Part shown: piece by piece, positions 23,887 through 32,735 of the stretch
How positions within the stretch are numbered: position 1 is the first letter of the stretch
Layout of the letters: each line of letters begins with the position of its first letter
Source: Bacteroidales bacterium M2
GTDB lineage: Bacteria; Bacteroidota; Bacteroidia; Bacteroidales; Muribaculaceae
Length of the DNA stretch: 35,155 bases
NCBI GenBank assembly: GCA_001689415.1
Contig: LUJM01000081.1
Coordinates: 1 to 35,155, forward strand
Direction: 5' to 3'
Made by a program: the position numbers and the translations under genes
The notes under the pieces: model-generated
The model's input: only the letters and a program-made list of their open reading frames with translations
The model's database searches: none
Told to the model about the DNA's origin: nothing

Positions 23887-25191
23887 TTATTTGCAGTTTA
23901 GTCTGTGATGTGTTGCCCGGTTGTATAACAGCCACAGTATCAGTCCTCTGGTGAGCAGGTAGGCGTTGAATGCAAGCCATAAACCGTGATTTGCTAAATA
24001 AGGGTTTGCTGTTAGGTATACAGTAAAAAACACTATTAATGCCAATGCCATTGACAATAGCATCGCCCGTGTATGCACAAGGCCGACAAAAACGCCGTCC
24101 CATACAAAGGCTAAGAATCCGCATAAAGGTACTGCAACAGCCCAAGGAAGGTATATTATCGCATCGCCAACAACTCGTGGGTCTTTTGCGAGAAGTCTGA
24201 TTATATAATCGCCTCCCAATAGGTATATTAAGCTGAATATCGAAGCGCACGCCAAGCCTATGAGTAATAGGGTTTTGATCAGGCTTCCGAGACTCGAGTC
24301 ATCCGACCGTCCGATATATTTACCGGTAAGCGCTTCCCCTGCAAATGCAAATCCGTCCATAAAGAATGAAAACAACAAAAACAATTGCATCAGCAATGCG
24401 TTTGCTGCAAGTGTTTCGGTACCCTCGAGAGCCCCGGCATGCGTAAACCACAATGTGACAGCAACCAGGCAGGCTGTGCGCAGGAATATATCGCTGTTGA
24501 CACGAAAGAACGACATCAATTGGCGTAGCTCGAATATCAATCTCAACTGAGGGATAGCCGGGCGATATTTCACAAAAAGAATTGTCATGCCGGTGGCAAG
24601 GCCGATCCATTGTGCCAAGAGCGTGCCGGTTGCCACACCCTCGATTTTCCACCCGAGTCCGAAAACAAGTATTATGCTCACGGCAATATTGACCACATTG
24701 GTCACTATCGCCATCCACATCTGGGCCTTTGAATTCTGCATTCCGAGAAACCAGCCCGACAGGGCATAGGTCATAAGCACTGCCGGAGCGCCCCATATGC
24801 AAATCTCAAAATAACGTCGGGCGAGTTCTTGGGTGTCGTCGGCCGCATCCATGAATCGCAGGACGGTAGAGCCAATCGGTCCGCTTAGCACAAGCATCAG
24901 CAATCCTATTAGAAGCCCTACAATCAGACTGCGGTACAGAATCAGGTTCAATCGTTCATTGTCTTCCGCACCAAAGGCCTGGGCTGTGAAACCGGTAGTG
25001 CCCATTCGCAGGAAATTAAACAGCCAGTAGAGCATATTGAACATCGCCCCGCCCACGGCAATGGCACCTATATATAAGGCAGCGCCGATATGGCCTGTGA
25101 CGGCCACATCGACGAGTCCTAATATGGGTGTGGTAATGTTGGTCACTATAGCCGGGAATGCTATAGCCCAAATTTCACCACGGTGTTTCAT
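23887..25191 (-). CDS. MATE family efflux transporter (DinF-like)
   Basis: A 434-residue inner-membrane antiporter with twelve hydrophobic helices in two halves. The N-terminal half shows FPAIVTNITTPILGLVDVAVTG (begins about 10), the classic MATE first-helix region with the conserved Asp. It resembles DinF-type MATE proteins, expelling organic cations or other small molecules using an ion gradient. It overlaps the OPT transporter stop by four bases (ATGA on the minus strand), so it is the last gene of the parA-to-MATE block. Substrate unknown. Confidence 0.88.
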   Translation of the reverse strand: MKHRGEIWAIAFPAIVTNITTPILGLVDVAVTGHIGAALYIGAIAVGGAMFNMLYWLFNFLRMGTTGFTAQAFGAEDNERLNLILYRSLIVGLLIGLLMLVLSGPIGSTVLRFMDAADDTQELARRYFEICIWGAPAVLMTYALSGWFLGMQNSKAQMWMAIVTNVVNIAVSIILVFGLGWKIEGVATGTLLAQWIGLATGMTILFVKYRPAIPQLRLIFELRQLMSFFRVNSDIFLRTACLVAVTLWFTHAGALEGTETLAANALLMQLFLLFSFFMDGFAFAGEALTGKYIGRSDDSSLGSLIKTLLLIGLACASIFSLIYLLGGDYIIRLLAKDPRVVGDAIIYLPWAVAVPLCGFLAFVWDGVFVGLVHTRAMLLSMALALIVFFTVYLTANPYLANHGLWLAFNAYLLTRGLILWLLYNRATHHRLNCK

Positions 25192-27173
25192 TTAGCCTTG
25201 CGCGAAGCGAAGTAGAGGAATGCAATCAGAGCGGCGTATGCCACAAGACCAAGAATCTGGGGGATGAACTCTCCGCCGTTGCTTGGCACCGGGAAGCCGC
25301 AGAAAATAGTGATTGCTGCAAACACTCCGAAGAGCGCACCACCGGCAATGAGGCCCGATGCTATAAGAGTACCACGGTCGGTACGGGCTTTGCATACGGA
25401 TGCGTCCTTCGAGCTATGACCTACAAACCAAGATACAAGTCCGCCTACGAGCATCGGAGTGTTGAGGTGGAGCGGGAGGAACATGCCGAGGCAGAATGCC
25501 AGAGCCGGAACGCCGAGCCAGTTGAGAAGCAGCGCAAGGATTGCGCCTACGATATAGAGCATCCAAGGAGTAGAACCGCCCATCATCATAGGCTCGATAA
25601 CCTTGGCCATTGCGTTTGCCTGAGGTGCTGCCATGGCATCGGGGCCGGTAAAACCGTAAACCTCGTTGAGCATGAGCATTACACCGCCTACTGTTGCAGC
25701 TGATACGAGAGTGCCGAGGAACTTCCATGTCTCCTGCTTTTTGGGCGTAGAACCGAGCCAGTAACCGATTTTAAGGTCGGTCACAAAACCACCGGCCATA
25801 GATAGGGCAGTGCAGACAACACCGCCAAGTACCATAGCAGCCACGATGCCGCTTGTGCCGTTGAGACCGATACCGACAAAAACGCCCGATGCAATGATGA
25901 GAGTCATCAACGTCATACCGCTCACAGGGTTAGAGCCGACTATAGCGATTGCATTGGCCGCAACGGTAGTAAAGAGGAATGCGATTACCGTAACAACAAG
26001 CCATGCAATGAAAGCTTGCCACAAGGTGTGGATTACGCCGAAATAGAAGAACAGGAATACGCCTATGAGGGCTATTGCGGTGAAGTATGCAATATGTTTC
26101 ATCGAGATATCTGTCTGCCAGCGAACCGGTTTTGCAGCTGCCTGCTGACCTTTGAGCTCCCTTGCGGCAAGACCTACTGCCTGGCCGATGATACTGCGCG
26201 ATTTCACAATGCCGATAATACCGGCCATAGCGATACCGCCGATACCTATCATGCGTGCGTAGTCACCGAAAATCTGTTGGGGCGACATGGCTACGATTTC
26301 TTCCGATCCATAAGTGCCCATAAGCGGTATTATGAACCACCACACAAATACCGAACCGGCAAAGATAACAAACGCATACTTGAGGCCTACGATATAGCCA
26401 AGGCCAAGAACGGCTGCGCCGGTATTGCAAGAAAATACGAATTTGAATTTGTCGGCAAGTGCCTGACCCCACGAATACGCGGTAGTTGTTACCACTTCGC
26501 TCCAGAAACCGAATGTGGCTACTATATAGTCATACAAACCACCAACGAGTGATGCCACAAGCAGCAAAAGCGCCTGGCCGCCTGAGCCTTCTTTGCCAAC
26601 GCTTTGCCCGCTGATAAGTACCTGGGTGGTAGCAGTAGCTTCGGGGAAAGGATATTTGCCATGCATATCCTTTACAAAATACTTGCGGAAAGGAATAAAG
26701 AACAATATACCGAGTACGCCGCCGAAGAGGGAACTCAGGAATACTTCGAGGAAGTTTACTGTAATCTCAGGATGTGTAGACTGCAGAATATACAGTGCAG
26801 GCAATGTAAAGATTGTACCGGCCACTATCACGCCCGAGCAGGCGCCGATTGACTGGATGATTACATTCTGGCCCAGAGGATTTTTCTTTTTGAGCCTTGC
26901 CGACAGGCCGACAGCGATTATCGCAATAGGTATTGCAGCCTCAAAAACCTGACCGACTTTAAGGCCGAGGTACGCAGCTGCTGCACTAAAAATAACCGCG
27001 AGCACAAGGCCCATAGTCACAGAATACGGAGTTACCTCCGGGTATTCGCGGGCCGGATGCATTACCGGGCGATACTCTTCGTCTGCGCCCAGTTCGATAA
27101 AGGCGTTTTCGGGGAGATCGATGGGATCAACGTCCGCTGCCGGGATATCCGGCGTCTTGATGTTCTTTTCCAT
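25188..27173 (-). CDS. OPT family oligopeptide transporter
   Basis: A 661-residue inner-membrane transporter with about fifteen hydrophobic helices after a cytoplasmic N-terminus of about 50 residues. Recognisable segments are TVNFLEVFLSSLFGGVLGI, KYPFPEATATTQVLISGQ (about 178-195), a strongly conserved OPT motif, and NPVSGMTLMTLIIASG near 415-430. Bacterial OPT proteins import short peptides or metal chelates. It starts 14 bp after the MltD-like gene, suggesting shared transcription; peptide uptake next to a murein-cleaving enzyme could favour recycling of wall peptides, but this is inference. Confidence 0.9.
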   Translation of the reverse strand: MEKNIKTPDIPAADVDPIDLPENAFIELGADEEYRPVMHPAREYPEVTPYSVTMGLVLAVIFSAAAAYLGLKVGQVFEAAIPIAIIAVGLSARLKKKNPLGQNVIIQSIGACSGVIVAGTIFTLPALYILQSTHPEITVNFLEVFLSSLFGGVLGILFFIPFRKYFVKDMHGKYPFPEATATTQVLISGQSVGKEGSGGQALLLLVASLVGGLYDYIVATFGFWSEVVTTTAYSWGQALADKFKFVFSCNTGAAVLGLGYIVGLKYAFVIFAGSVFVWWFIIPLMGTYGSEEIVAMSPQQIFGDYARMIGIGGIAMAGIIGIVKSRSIIGQAVGLAARELKGQQAAAKPVRWQTDISMKHIAYFTAIALIGVFLFFYFGVIHTLWQAFIAWLVVTVIAFLFTTVAANAIAIVGSNPVSGMTLMTLIIASGVFVGIGLNGTSGIVAAMVLGGVVCTALSMAGGFVTDLKIGYWLGSTPKKQETWKFLGTLVSAATVGGVMLMLNEVYGFTGPDAMAAPQANAMAKVIEPMMMGGSTPWMLYIVGAILALLLNWLGVPALAFCLGMFLPLHLNTPMLVGGLVSWFVGHSSKDASVCKARTDRGTLIASGLIAGGALFGVFAAITIFCGFPVPSNGGEFIPQILGLVAYAALIAFLYFASRKAK

Positions 27174-27187
27174 ATGATTAATGATGT

Positions 27188-28885
27188 TTATTTCTGAGGT
27201 ATTTTAAGCTTTTGCCCGGTCTGGATGTTGTCGCCGCCCATATTGTTGGCTCGTTTAATGGCGGCAACGCTTACTCCGTATTTCTTAGCGATTTTGCTTA
27301 GGTTGTCGCCTCGACGGACAGTGTGGTATACAGTCTTAGGTTTGGCCTTTGTCTCTGCCTTTTTCGGTTCGGCTTTGGGTGTGGGCTTTTTAGTTTCTAC
27401 CTTCTTATCCTCTTTCTGTGGCTGCTCAGGGGTTTCGTTTATTGCGAATGCATTTGCAACATCACTCACGTTTGCAACCGAGTCTACAGGCATTTCTGTC
27501 GCAGGTACTACTGTGATTGTGTCGCATGCGGTAGTGTCAACAGGTGCTACTACGGTCTTCTGTTCCGGTTCTACTACAGGCGCCGGTTTATACTTGCGGA
27601 CCACAGATACAATCTTCAGTTTCTGTCCTTGCTTAACTCCCTTCTTGCCGATTCTGTTGTATTTGCGAATCTGTGCAATGGTAATACCATATTTTTTCGA
27701 AATCTTCGCTAAAGTTTCACCGCGACGAACGGTATGGTATTGCACAATCTCTTCATCGTAGTATTCACCCTTGGAATCATGGCCAACAGTAGCTCCGGAT
27801 GCCGGTTCTACATAACCGCGACGACCGTATTTCTTGGCGTTGTGGTTCACGATTGAATCTTCATTGGCGATATATGCCAATGATTGCAGCGACGGCAGTA
27901 CCAGTGAGTAGGGGCGGATGTCGCCGGGTATCAAATCCTTGCGGAACTGCGGGTTGAGTGCGCGAAGTTCGGACATTGGTATATCCATCACTTCGGATAT
28001 CTGCTCGAAATGTACCCGTCGATTGACATGCACCGTATCAACAACAATAGGCTTGCTGGCGAGGGCAGGGGATATATTATGGTCTTTGTGGTAGTTCATA
28101 ATATAGTTAGCCGCGATGAATGCCGGTACATAACCGCGGGTTTCCTGAGGCAGGAACGGATAGATTTCCCAGAAATCTTTTTTGCCGCCACCTGCACGGC
28201 GAAGGGCCTTGTTCACATTGCCGGGGCCGCAATTGTATGCGGCAATGGCAAGCGACCAGTCATCATAAGTCTTATATAATTGCTTGAGGTAGCGAGCTGC
28301 TGCATCCGATGCCAGGTAAGGGTCTCTGCGCTGGTCTACAAGGCTGTTTATCTCAAGGCCAAGGCCGGTTGCTGTTGCGGGCATGAACTGCCACAAACCG
28401 GCGGCGCCTGCACGAGATACGGCATTGGGCACAAGGGCAGACTCGATTACCGGTAGATATCGAAGTTCGTTCGGCATATTATGGCGTTCGAGTGCCTCCT
28501 CGAAGATAGGCATGTAGTACAGGCTCAAGCCAAGCATATTCTCTACCAACTGACGCTTACGGTTGGAGTAGAAGTTAATCATGTTTCGTACCGGACCGTT
28601 GAGTGGCATCTCGATAATCGATGGCAGCTTGCTCAAACGCTCCATTAATACCTCGTCGCTCACTTGTTCCTGCGGGCGAGAGTCGGCTTCGTAGTCGAGT
28701 ATGATATAATTCTTCAGATACCAGTCTTCGAGCATTGCCTTTGTGTCAGTCTCGAAACTTTCGGGATTGATTATGGCAGGAGTCTTGAGGGCATCAGAAA
28801 CATCGCGCACCGACTGGCCAAAGGCCGCCGGCGCACTGATACCTGTTATGGTGGCTAAGAATAAAAATCTATGAAGTAGTTTCAT
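27188..28885 (-). CDS. mltD: MltD-like membrane-bound lytic murein transglycosylase with two LysM domains
   Basis: A 565-residue exported enzyme that cleaves the MurNAc-GlcNAc bond of peptidoglycan. A signal peptide spans about 1-23 (cleavage near AFGQ), without a lipobox Cys. The SLT domain (about 135-260) has catalytic Glu148 in VIESALVP, GLWQFMPATA, and AIAAYNCGPGNV. A LysM domain lies at about 383-427 (YHTVRRGETL), a low-complexity Pro/Lys/Glu linker follows, and a second LysM is at the C-terminus (YHTVRRGDNL to KLKIPQK). It is 12 bp after DUF5683 in the usual Bacteroidetes parA-parB-DUF5683-transglycosylase order. Confidence 0.92.
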   Translation of the reverse strand: MKLLHRFLFLATITGISAPAAFGQSVRDVSDALKTPAIINPESFETDTKAMLEDWYLKNYIILDYEADSRPQEQVSDEVLMERLSKLPSIIEMPLNGPVRNMINFYSNRKRQLVENMLGLSLYYMPIFEEALERHNMPNELRYLPVIESALVPNAVSRAGAAGLWQFMPATATGLGLEINSLVDQRRDPYLASDAAARYLKQLYKTYDDWSLAIAAYNCGPGNVNKALRRAGGGKKDFWEIYPFLPQETRGYVPAFIAANYIMNYHKDHNISPALASKPIVVDTVHVNRRVHFEQISEVMDIPMSELRALNPQFRKDLIPGDIRPYSLVLPSLQSLAYIANEDSIVNHNAKKYGRRGYVEPASGATVGHDSKGEYYDEEIVQYHTVRRGETLAKISKKYGITIAQIRKYNRIGKKGVKQGQKLKIVSVVRKYKPAPVVEPEQKTVVAPVDTTACDTITVVPATEMPVDSVANVSDVANAFAINETPEQPQKEDKKVETKKPTPKAEPKKAETKAKPKTVYHTVRRGDNLSKIAKKYGVSVAAIKRANNMGGDNIQTGQKLKIPQK

Positions 28886-28897
28886 GATTGGGGTTGA

Positions 28898-29647
28898 TTA
28901 GAAATTAAAGGCCCAGACAAGGCCGAGCGAGGGTTTGAGATTGCGCTCATCGCGAAATACGGCAGGGCTTATATCCATCGAAAGATCGGGGCTGATATCA
29001 AAATGCGATAGAGATGCATCTACATACGCATCCACCATGGCTATCAGATATACTCCGACCATGGCGATGATACACAGGTCGCGGTTGCGCCGATAGAAAT
29101 TTTTGCGAGATTGCAATATGTTTTTCAGCCAAGTTCGGTCGAGATCGCTCTCTTGCGTCGTTGGCGGAAAGAAATTCATATAGGAGTTTGTCGACGGGTC
29201 GTTGTCCATAATATCGCGGTAGGCCCTGGTATAGTCGTTGAGCATGCCGTTGTTCCACGTTGTGGCATAGCCGAGACCCATATACGCTCCGATTACGATA
29301 GGTAATTTCCAATACCTGCGGTTATATAGCTGTCCCAGACCTGGGAACAGTGCCGCCATCCACACTGCTCGTGTCGGGTCCGGATTGAATTCGGATTTGC
29401 GCGGTATCCACCGGTCATATGGTGATTCGTCGAGCAGCTCGGCAATGCTGTCGGGCAATACTGCCGCGACATCTGCCTCTCCAAGCTGTATTTCTACGGC
29501 ATCCGGTGCGTCAGCTATGGTATCGGTTGCTGTAAGTACTTTCTTTACAGGCATGTGAGGGTCGGCGGCCATAGCGTCGGGCACTGCGATGAATAGGACC
29601 GCAGCCGCAATAAGCGAGGTTATAATTCTGTCAATCAGATTATTCAT
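28898..29647 (-). CDS. DUF5683 domain-containing membrane protein
   Basis: A 249-residue protein of unknown role. An N-terminal signal or anchor helix (about 3-28) is followed by a polar extracytoplasmic stretch, then the DUF5683 core: RAVWMAALFPGLGQLYNRRYWKLPIVIGAYMG (from about residue 90), with two hydrophobic segments and a Pro-Gly-Leu-Gly-Gln motif, and a third helix at LCIIAMVGVYLIAMVDAYVDA. The ATG at 29647 overlaps the parB end by eight bases and is preferred over a TTG at 29662. Constant linkage to parAB suggests an envelope role tied to the cell cycle, but this is unproven. Confidence 0.8.
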   Translation of the reverse strand: MNNLIDRIITSLIAAAVLFIAVPDAMAADPHMPVKKVLTATDTIADAPDAVEIQLGEADVAAVLPDSIAELLDESPYDRWIPRKSEFNPDPTRAVWMAALFPGLGQLYNRRYWKLPIVIGAYMGLGYATTWNNGMLNDYTRAYRDIMDNDPSTNSYMNFFPPTTQESDLDRTWLKNILQSRKNFYRRNRDLCIIAMVGVYLIAMVDAYVDASLSHFDISPDLSMDISPAVFRDERNLKPSLGLVWAFNF

Positions 29648-30518
29648 TTTTGAGAGAGTCAAAGAGAGTGATAAGGCGTTCGAGTTCTGACTCGTCTTTG
29701 AACTGAAATGTTATACGGCCTCGTCCTTGTTTGTCGCATGCGAATTGCACCGGAGTACGGAAAACAGACGAAAGGTGACGCTTGAGCACATCATAATCCC
29801 CGGAATCCATTGTCGACTTACGGGGAGTTTTTGTCGCTGCCGCACCGCTCTCGTATTGTTTGGCAAGTTCTTCGACTCGGCGGACCGACAGCCCCTGTTT
29901 CAATATTTCGTTGTATAGCTTGAGCTGCAAAGCCGGATCGCTGATAGTGAGCAATGCACGAGCGTGACCCATGTCGACTAATTTGTCGCGAAGGCCTAAC
30001 TGCACTTCTGCAGGCAGGCGCAATAGGCGAAGGAAGTTGGCCACGGTGGCGCGTTTTTTGCCAATGCGTTTGCTTAGCTCCTCCTGAGTCAGCTGGTATT
30101 GGTCGATAAGTTTGCGGAATGTGAGAGCGATTTCAATAGCATTGAGGTCTTCGCGCTGTATATTCTCAATCAGAGCCATTTCGGTCAGCTCTAAATCGTT
30201 GGCCGTACGGATATAGGCCGGAACAGACGTAAGCCCGGCCATAAGCGCAGCCCTGTATCTACGCTCACCGGCTATAATTTGGTAGCTGTCCTGGCCGATT
30301 TTGCGTAGCGAAAGCGGCTGTATGATGCCAAGCTGGCGCACTGATGCCGCAAGTTCTTCGAGCGCTACATCGTCGAAAAGCTTGCGTGGCTGGTCCGGAT
30401 TTGGAGATATGGAGTCGAGGGGGATGTCGTTGATTGCCGAAGTGCCGCGTGCCGGTACATCATCCATTGGTATCAGGCTGTCGAGTCCGCGCCCGAGCGC
30501 ATTGCGTTTTAGTGCCAT
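29640..30518 (-). CDS. parB: Chromosome partitioning protein ParB (Spo0J-type)
   Basis: A 292-residue centromere-binding CTPase clamp. The N-terminus (KRNALGRGLDSLIP) carries the basic ParA-activating peptide. The ParB N-terminal domain has NPDQPRKLFDD (about 40-50), and GERRYRAALMAG (about 84-95) contains the CTP-binding motif. A helix-turn-helix region follows (QLTQEELSKRIGKKRATVANFLRLL, from about 141) that reads parS, and the C-terminal dimerisation helix ends the protein. It follows parA with a 27-bp gap. No canonical parS site is visible nearby. Confidence 0.95.
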   Translation of the reverse strand: MALKRNALGRGLDSLIPMDDVPARGTSAINDIPLDSISPNPDQPRKLFDDVALEELAASVRQLGIIQPLSLRKIGQDSYQIIAGERRYRAALMAGLTSVPAYIRTANDLELTEMALIENIQREDLNAIEIALTFRKLIDQYQLTQEELSKRIGKKRATVANFLRLLRLPAEVQLGLRDKLVDMGHARALLTISDPALQLKLYNEILKQGLSVRRVEELAKQYESGAAATKTPRKSTMDSGDYDVLKRHLSSVFRTPVQFACDKQGRGRITFQFKDESELERLITLFDSLKNE

Positions 30519-30545
30519 GATTGGTTTTATTGCCGATGAGTAAGG

Positions 30546-31331
30546 TTAGCTCCTTATTTTATGGCGTTTTGTGTGTTTCGAAATCAATTCTTTTGCAAGC
30601 TGTATATGGCTCGTGGCGCCACGGCTCTCCGAATCGTAGAGCAACGCGGGCAGGCCATGGCTCGGTGCCTCGCTCAGTCGTATGTTTCGCGGTATCACCG
30701 TGTTGAAAACCATATCGGCAAAGTGGCCTTTCAGCTCTTCGTATATCTGGTTGGCCAGTCGGAGGCGGGCATCATACATTGTGAGCAGGAAGCCCTCGAT
30801 TTCGAGACCGGTATTTAGTCGTGATTTAATGATGCGAATGGTATTGAGCAGCTTGCTGATACCTTCAAGTGCGAAATACTCGGCTTGTACGGGTATTATC
30901 ACGGAGTCCGATGCAGTGAGGGCGTTGACAGTTATAAGGCCGAGCGAAGGCGAGCAGTCGATGATTATGTAGTCGTACTTTTCTTTGACCGGGGCAAGTA
31001 GCCGGGCAAGCACACGTTCGCGGTCCGGCTTAGATATCAGTTCGATTTCTGCGCCGGCGAGGTCGATGCGCGACCCCACAAGAAAAAGTCCGTCCATACA
31101 TGTGGGCACTTCGGAACCGTCGAGCGGATATCCGTCGACCATACATTCATAAATCGAAGAGCTCATCGAGCGGGGATCTATGCCGTAACCTGAGGTGGCG
31201 TTGGCCTGGGGGTCAGCGTCGATGATAAGTACCTTCTTACCTTCTGCGGCCAATGAGGCGGCAAGATTTATAGTAGTGGTGGTCTTGCCGACGCCTCCTT
31301 TTTGGTTAGCTATTGCTATGATTTTTCCCAT
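30546..31331 (-). CDS. parA: Chromosome partitioning ATPase ParA (Soj-type)
   Basis: A 261-residue deviant-Walker ATPase. MGKIIAIANQKGGVGKTT places the Walker A at about 10-18 with both signature lysines. LIIDADPQANATSGYG (about 39-54) is the A' motif, and YIIIDCSPSLG (about 118-128) Walker B. There is no N-terminal helix-turn-helix, matching the chromosomal Soj type. The ATG at 31331 is selected because the protein starts exactly at the fold; a start further upstream adds 13 unrelated residues. A near match to the -7 consensus (TTACTTTG) and an AT-rich inverted repeat lie upstream. Confidence 0.95.
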   Translation of the reverse strand: MGKIIAIANQKGGVGKTTTTINLAASLAAEGKKVLIIDADPQANATSGYGIDPRSMSSSIYECMVDGYPLDGSEVPTCMDGLFLVGSRIDLAGAEIELISKPDRERVLARLLAPVKEKYDYIIIDCSPSLGLITVNALTASDSVIIPVQAEYFALEGISKLLNTIRIIKSRLNTGLEIEGFLLTMYDARLRLANQIYEELKGHFADMVFNTVIPRNIRLSEAPSHGLPALLYDSESRGATSHIQLAKELISKHTKRHKIRS

Positions 31332-31377
31332 AGTTATACCATTGTGAGAGATTTGAATGCAAAGTAACAAAGAATCT

Positions 31378-31402
31378 GTGAAACAAAAAAATTTTGTTCC
31401 AC
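31378..31402. repeat. AT-rich inverted repeat upstream of parA with parS-like half-sites everted
   Basis: The arms GTGAAACAAAA and TTTTGTTCCAC (one mismatch) surround an A3 spacer. The ends GTGAAACA and TGTTCCAC match the two halves of the parS palindrome but in everted order. It may be an operator or simply an inverted repeat. Confidence 0.4.
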
Positions 31403-31406
31403 GAAT

Positions 31407-31436
31407 TTTGCCTTTCTGTTGATAAGACTACTTTTG
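31407..31436 (+). promoter_or_regulatory. Candidate promoter for the uxuA operon (distal)
   Basis: TTTG at 31407-31410 is followed after 18 bp by TACTTTTG (31429-31436), matching the TAnnTTTG -7 consensus. It would give a leader of about 120 nt before uxuA. Confidence 0.4.
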
Positions 31437-31529
31437 TGTTGATAACTTGTCTTGGGGTATTTGTCTTGCCCCGATGTTTATTTATGGCTTTTTAACATAT
31501 TTTTCACCTGTTTCGTCATTGGTTTGAAC

Positions 31530-31537
31530 TAATTTTG
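31530..31537 (+). promoter_or_regulatory. Candidate -7 box of the uxuA operon (proximal)
   Basis: TAATTTTG matches TAnnTTTG and lies 25 bp before the uxuA start. No convincing -33 element is visible at the expected spacing, so it may be chance in an AT-rich region. Confidence 0.3.
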
Positions 31538-31562
31538 TGAAAACTTCACAAATATATAACCT

Positions 31563-32732
31563 ATGGAAAAAACTTGGCGTTGGTTTGGTCCCAACGATAA
31601 AATTACCCTCGACATGCTGCGCCAGATTGGCGTTGAAGGCATTGTTACTGCCTTGCACCATATCCCAAACGGCGAGATATGGAGCTTCGAGGAGGTGATG
31701 AAGATGAAAAACTTCATCGAAGATCACGGGTTGCGTTGGTCGGTGGTCGAGAGTCTGCCTGTGTGCGAGTCTATTAAGTATGGCGGCCCCGACCGTGAAC
31801 AGCTTATCGATAATTACAAGGTAAGTCTTGCAAATCTCGGTAAGGCAGGTGTCAAAACTATCTGCTATAATTTCATGCCCGTGCTCGACTGGGCAAGAAC
31901 CGACCTTACTTATCCAAATCCCGACGGCACTTCGAATCTCTATTTCAACCGTGCGGAATTTGCGTATTTCGACATTAAAATTCTTAAGCGCGAAGGCGCT
32001 GAGAATGATTACGATGCCGAGACTCTTCGTCGCATGGAGCTCGAAGTCGCTCCGCGAATGGATGCCGAAGGAGAAAAGAGGCTGGTCGACAATATCATCG
32101 TTAAGACTCAGGGCTTTGTAAACGGAAACATCTCTGAAAACGACCTCAAACCGGTCGAGAAATTCCGCGAGCTCCTTGCTCTTTACGAGGGTATCGATGC
32201 CGATAAACTCCGTGCCAATATGGCATACTTCCTCAATGCCATTATGCCTGTATGCGATGAATACGACATCAATATGTGCGTGCATCCCGACGATCCTCCC
32301 ATGCCTATCCTCGGCTTGCCCCGAATCGTGACATGCGATGCCGATATCGAGGCTTTCCTCAATGCTGTGCCCAACCCGCACAATGGACTCACATTCTGCG
32401 CAGGTTCGCTCAGTGGCGGCGCTCACAACGATGTTCCCGCCCTCGCACGAAAGTATGCCAAGAATACCCATTTCGTGCATGCCCGCATATGCAATGTGAT
32501 GCCCAACGGCGACTTTAAAGAGTCGACACACCTCGATCCGAGGCTTATCGATGTTGTAAGGACTTTCCAGGCCGAACGTCCCGACGTTCCCATGCGAGTG
32601 GACCACGCTCCACTGATGCTCGGCGACGAGAAAATGGGCTACAATGCAGGTTATTCTTTCCATGGTCGTATGCTTGCACTCGGTATGGTAGGCGGTATTA
32701 TGGCAACGGTAGATCAAGACTTAAATAAATAA
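31563..32732 (+). CDS. uxuA: Mannonate dehydratase
   Basis: A 389-residue enzyme that dehydrates D-mannonate to 2-keto-3-deoxygluconate in hexuronate catabolism. Family features: TWRWFGPNDKITL at the N-terminus (3-15), MCVHPDDPP (about 239-247), FCAGSLSGGAHNDV (about 277-290) and MRVDHAP (about 340-346), the metal-binding Cys/His/Asp residues of the TIM-barrel. It starts the plus-strand operon divergent from parA; the SDR and transporter follow. Long antisense frames on the other strand are shadows. Confidence 0.95.
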   Translation: MEKTWRWFGPNDKITLDMLRQIGVEGIVTALHHIPNGEIWSFEEVMKMKNFIEDHGLRWSVVESLPVCESIKYGGPDREQLIDNYKVSLANLGKAGVKTICYNFMPVLDWARTDLTYPNPDGTSNLYFNRAEFAYFDIKILKREGAENDYDAETLRRMELEVAPRMDAEGEKRLVDNIIVKTQGFVNGNISENDLKPVEKFRELLALYEGIDADKLRANMAYFLNAIMPVCDEYDINMCVHPDDPPMPILGLPRIVTCDADIEAFLNAVPNPHNGLTFCAGSLSGGAHNDVPALARKYAKNTHFVHARICNVMPNGDFKESTHLDPRLIDVVRTFQAERPDVPMRVDHAPLMLGDEKMGYNAGYSFHGRMLALGMVGGIMATVDQDLNK

Positions 32733-32735
32733 TCC

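Noticed and set aside
23718..23954. Short plus-strand frame between the recombinase and MATE genes
   Set aside because: It overlaps the 3' end of the MATE gene in antisense and shows no coding character beyond hydrophobic residues expected from T-rich DNA.
31482..32717. Long open frame antisense to uxuA
   Set aside because: It mirrors the uxuA codons, has no recognisable protein family and starts from within the SDR boundary; uxuA is unmistakable on the plus strand.
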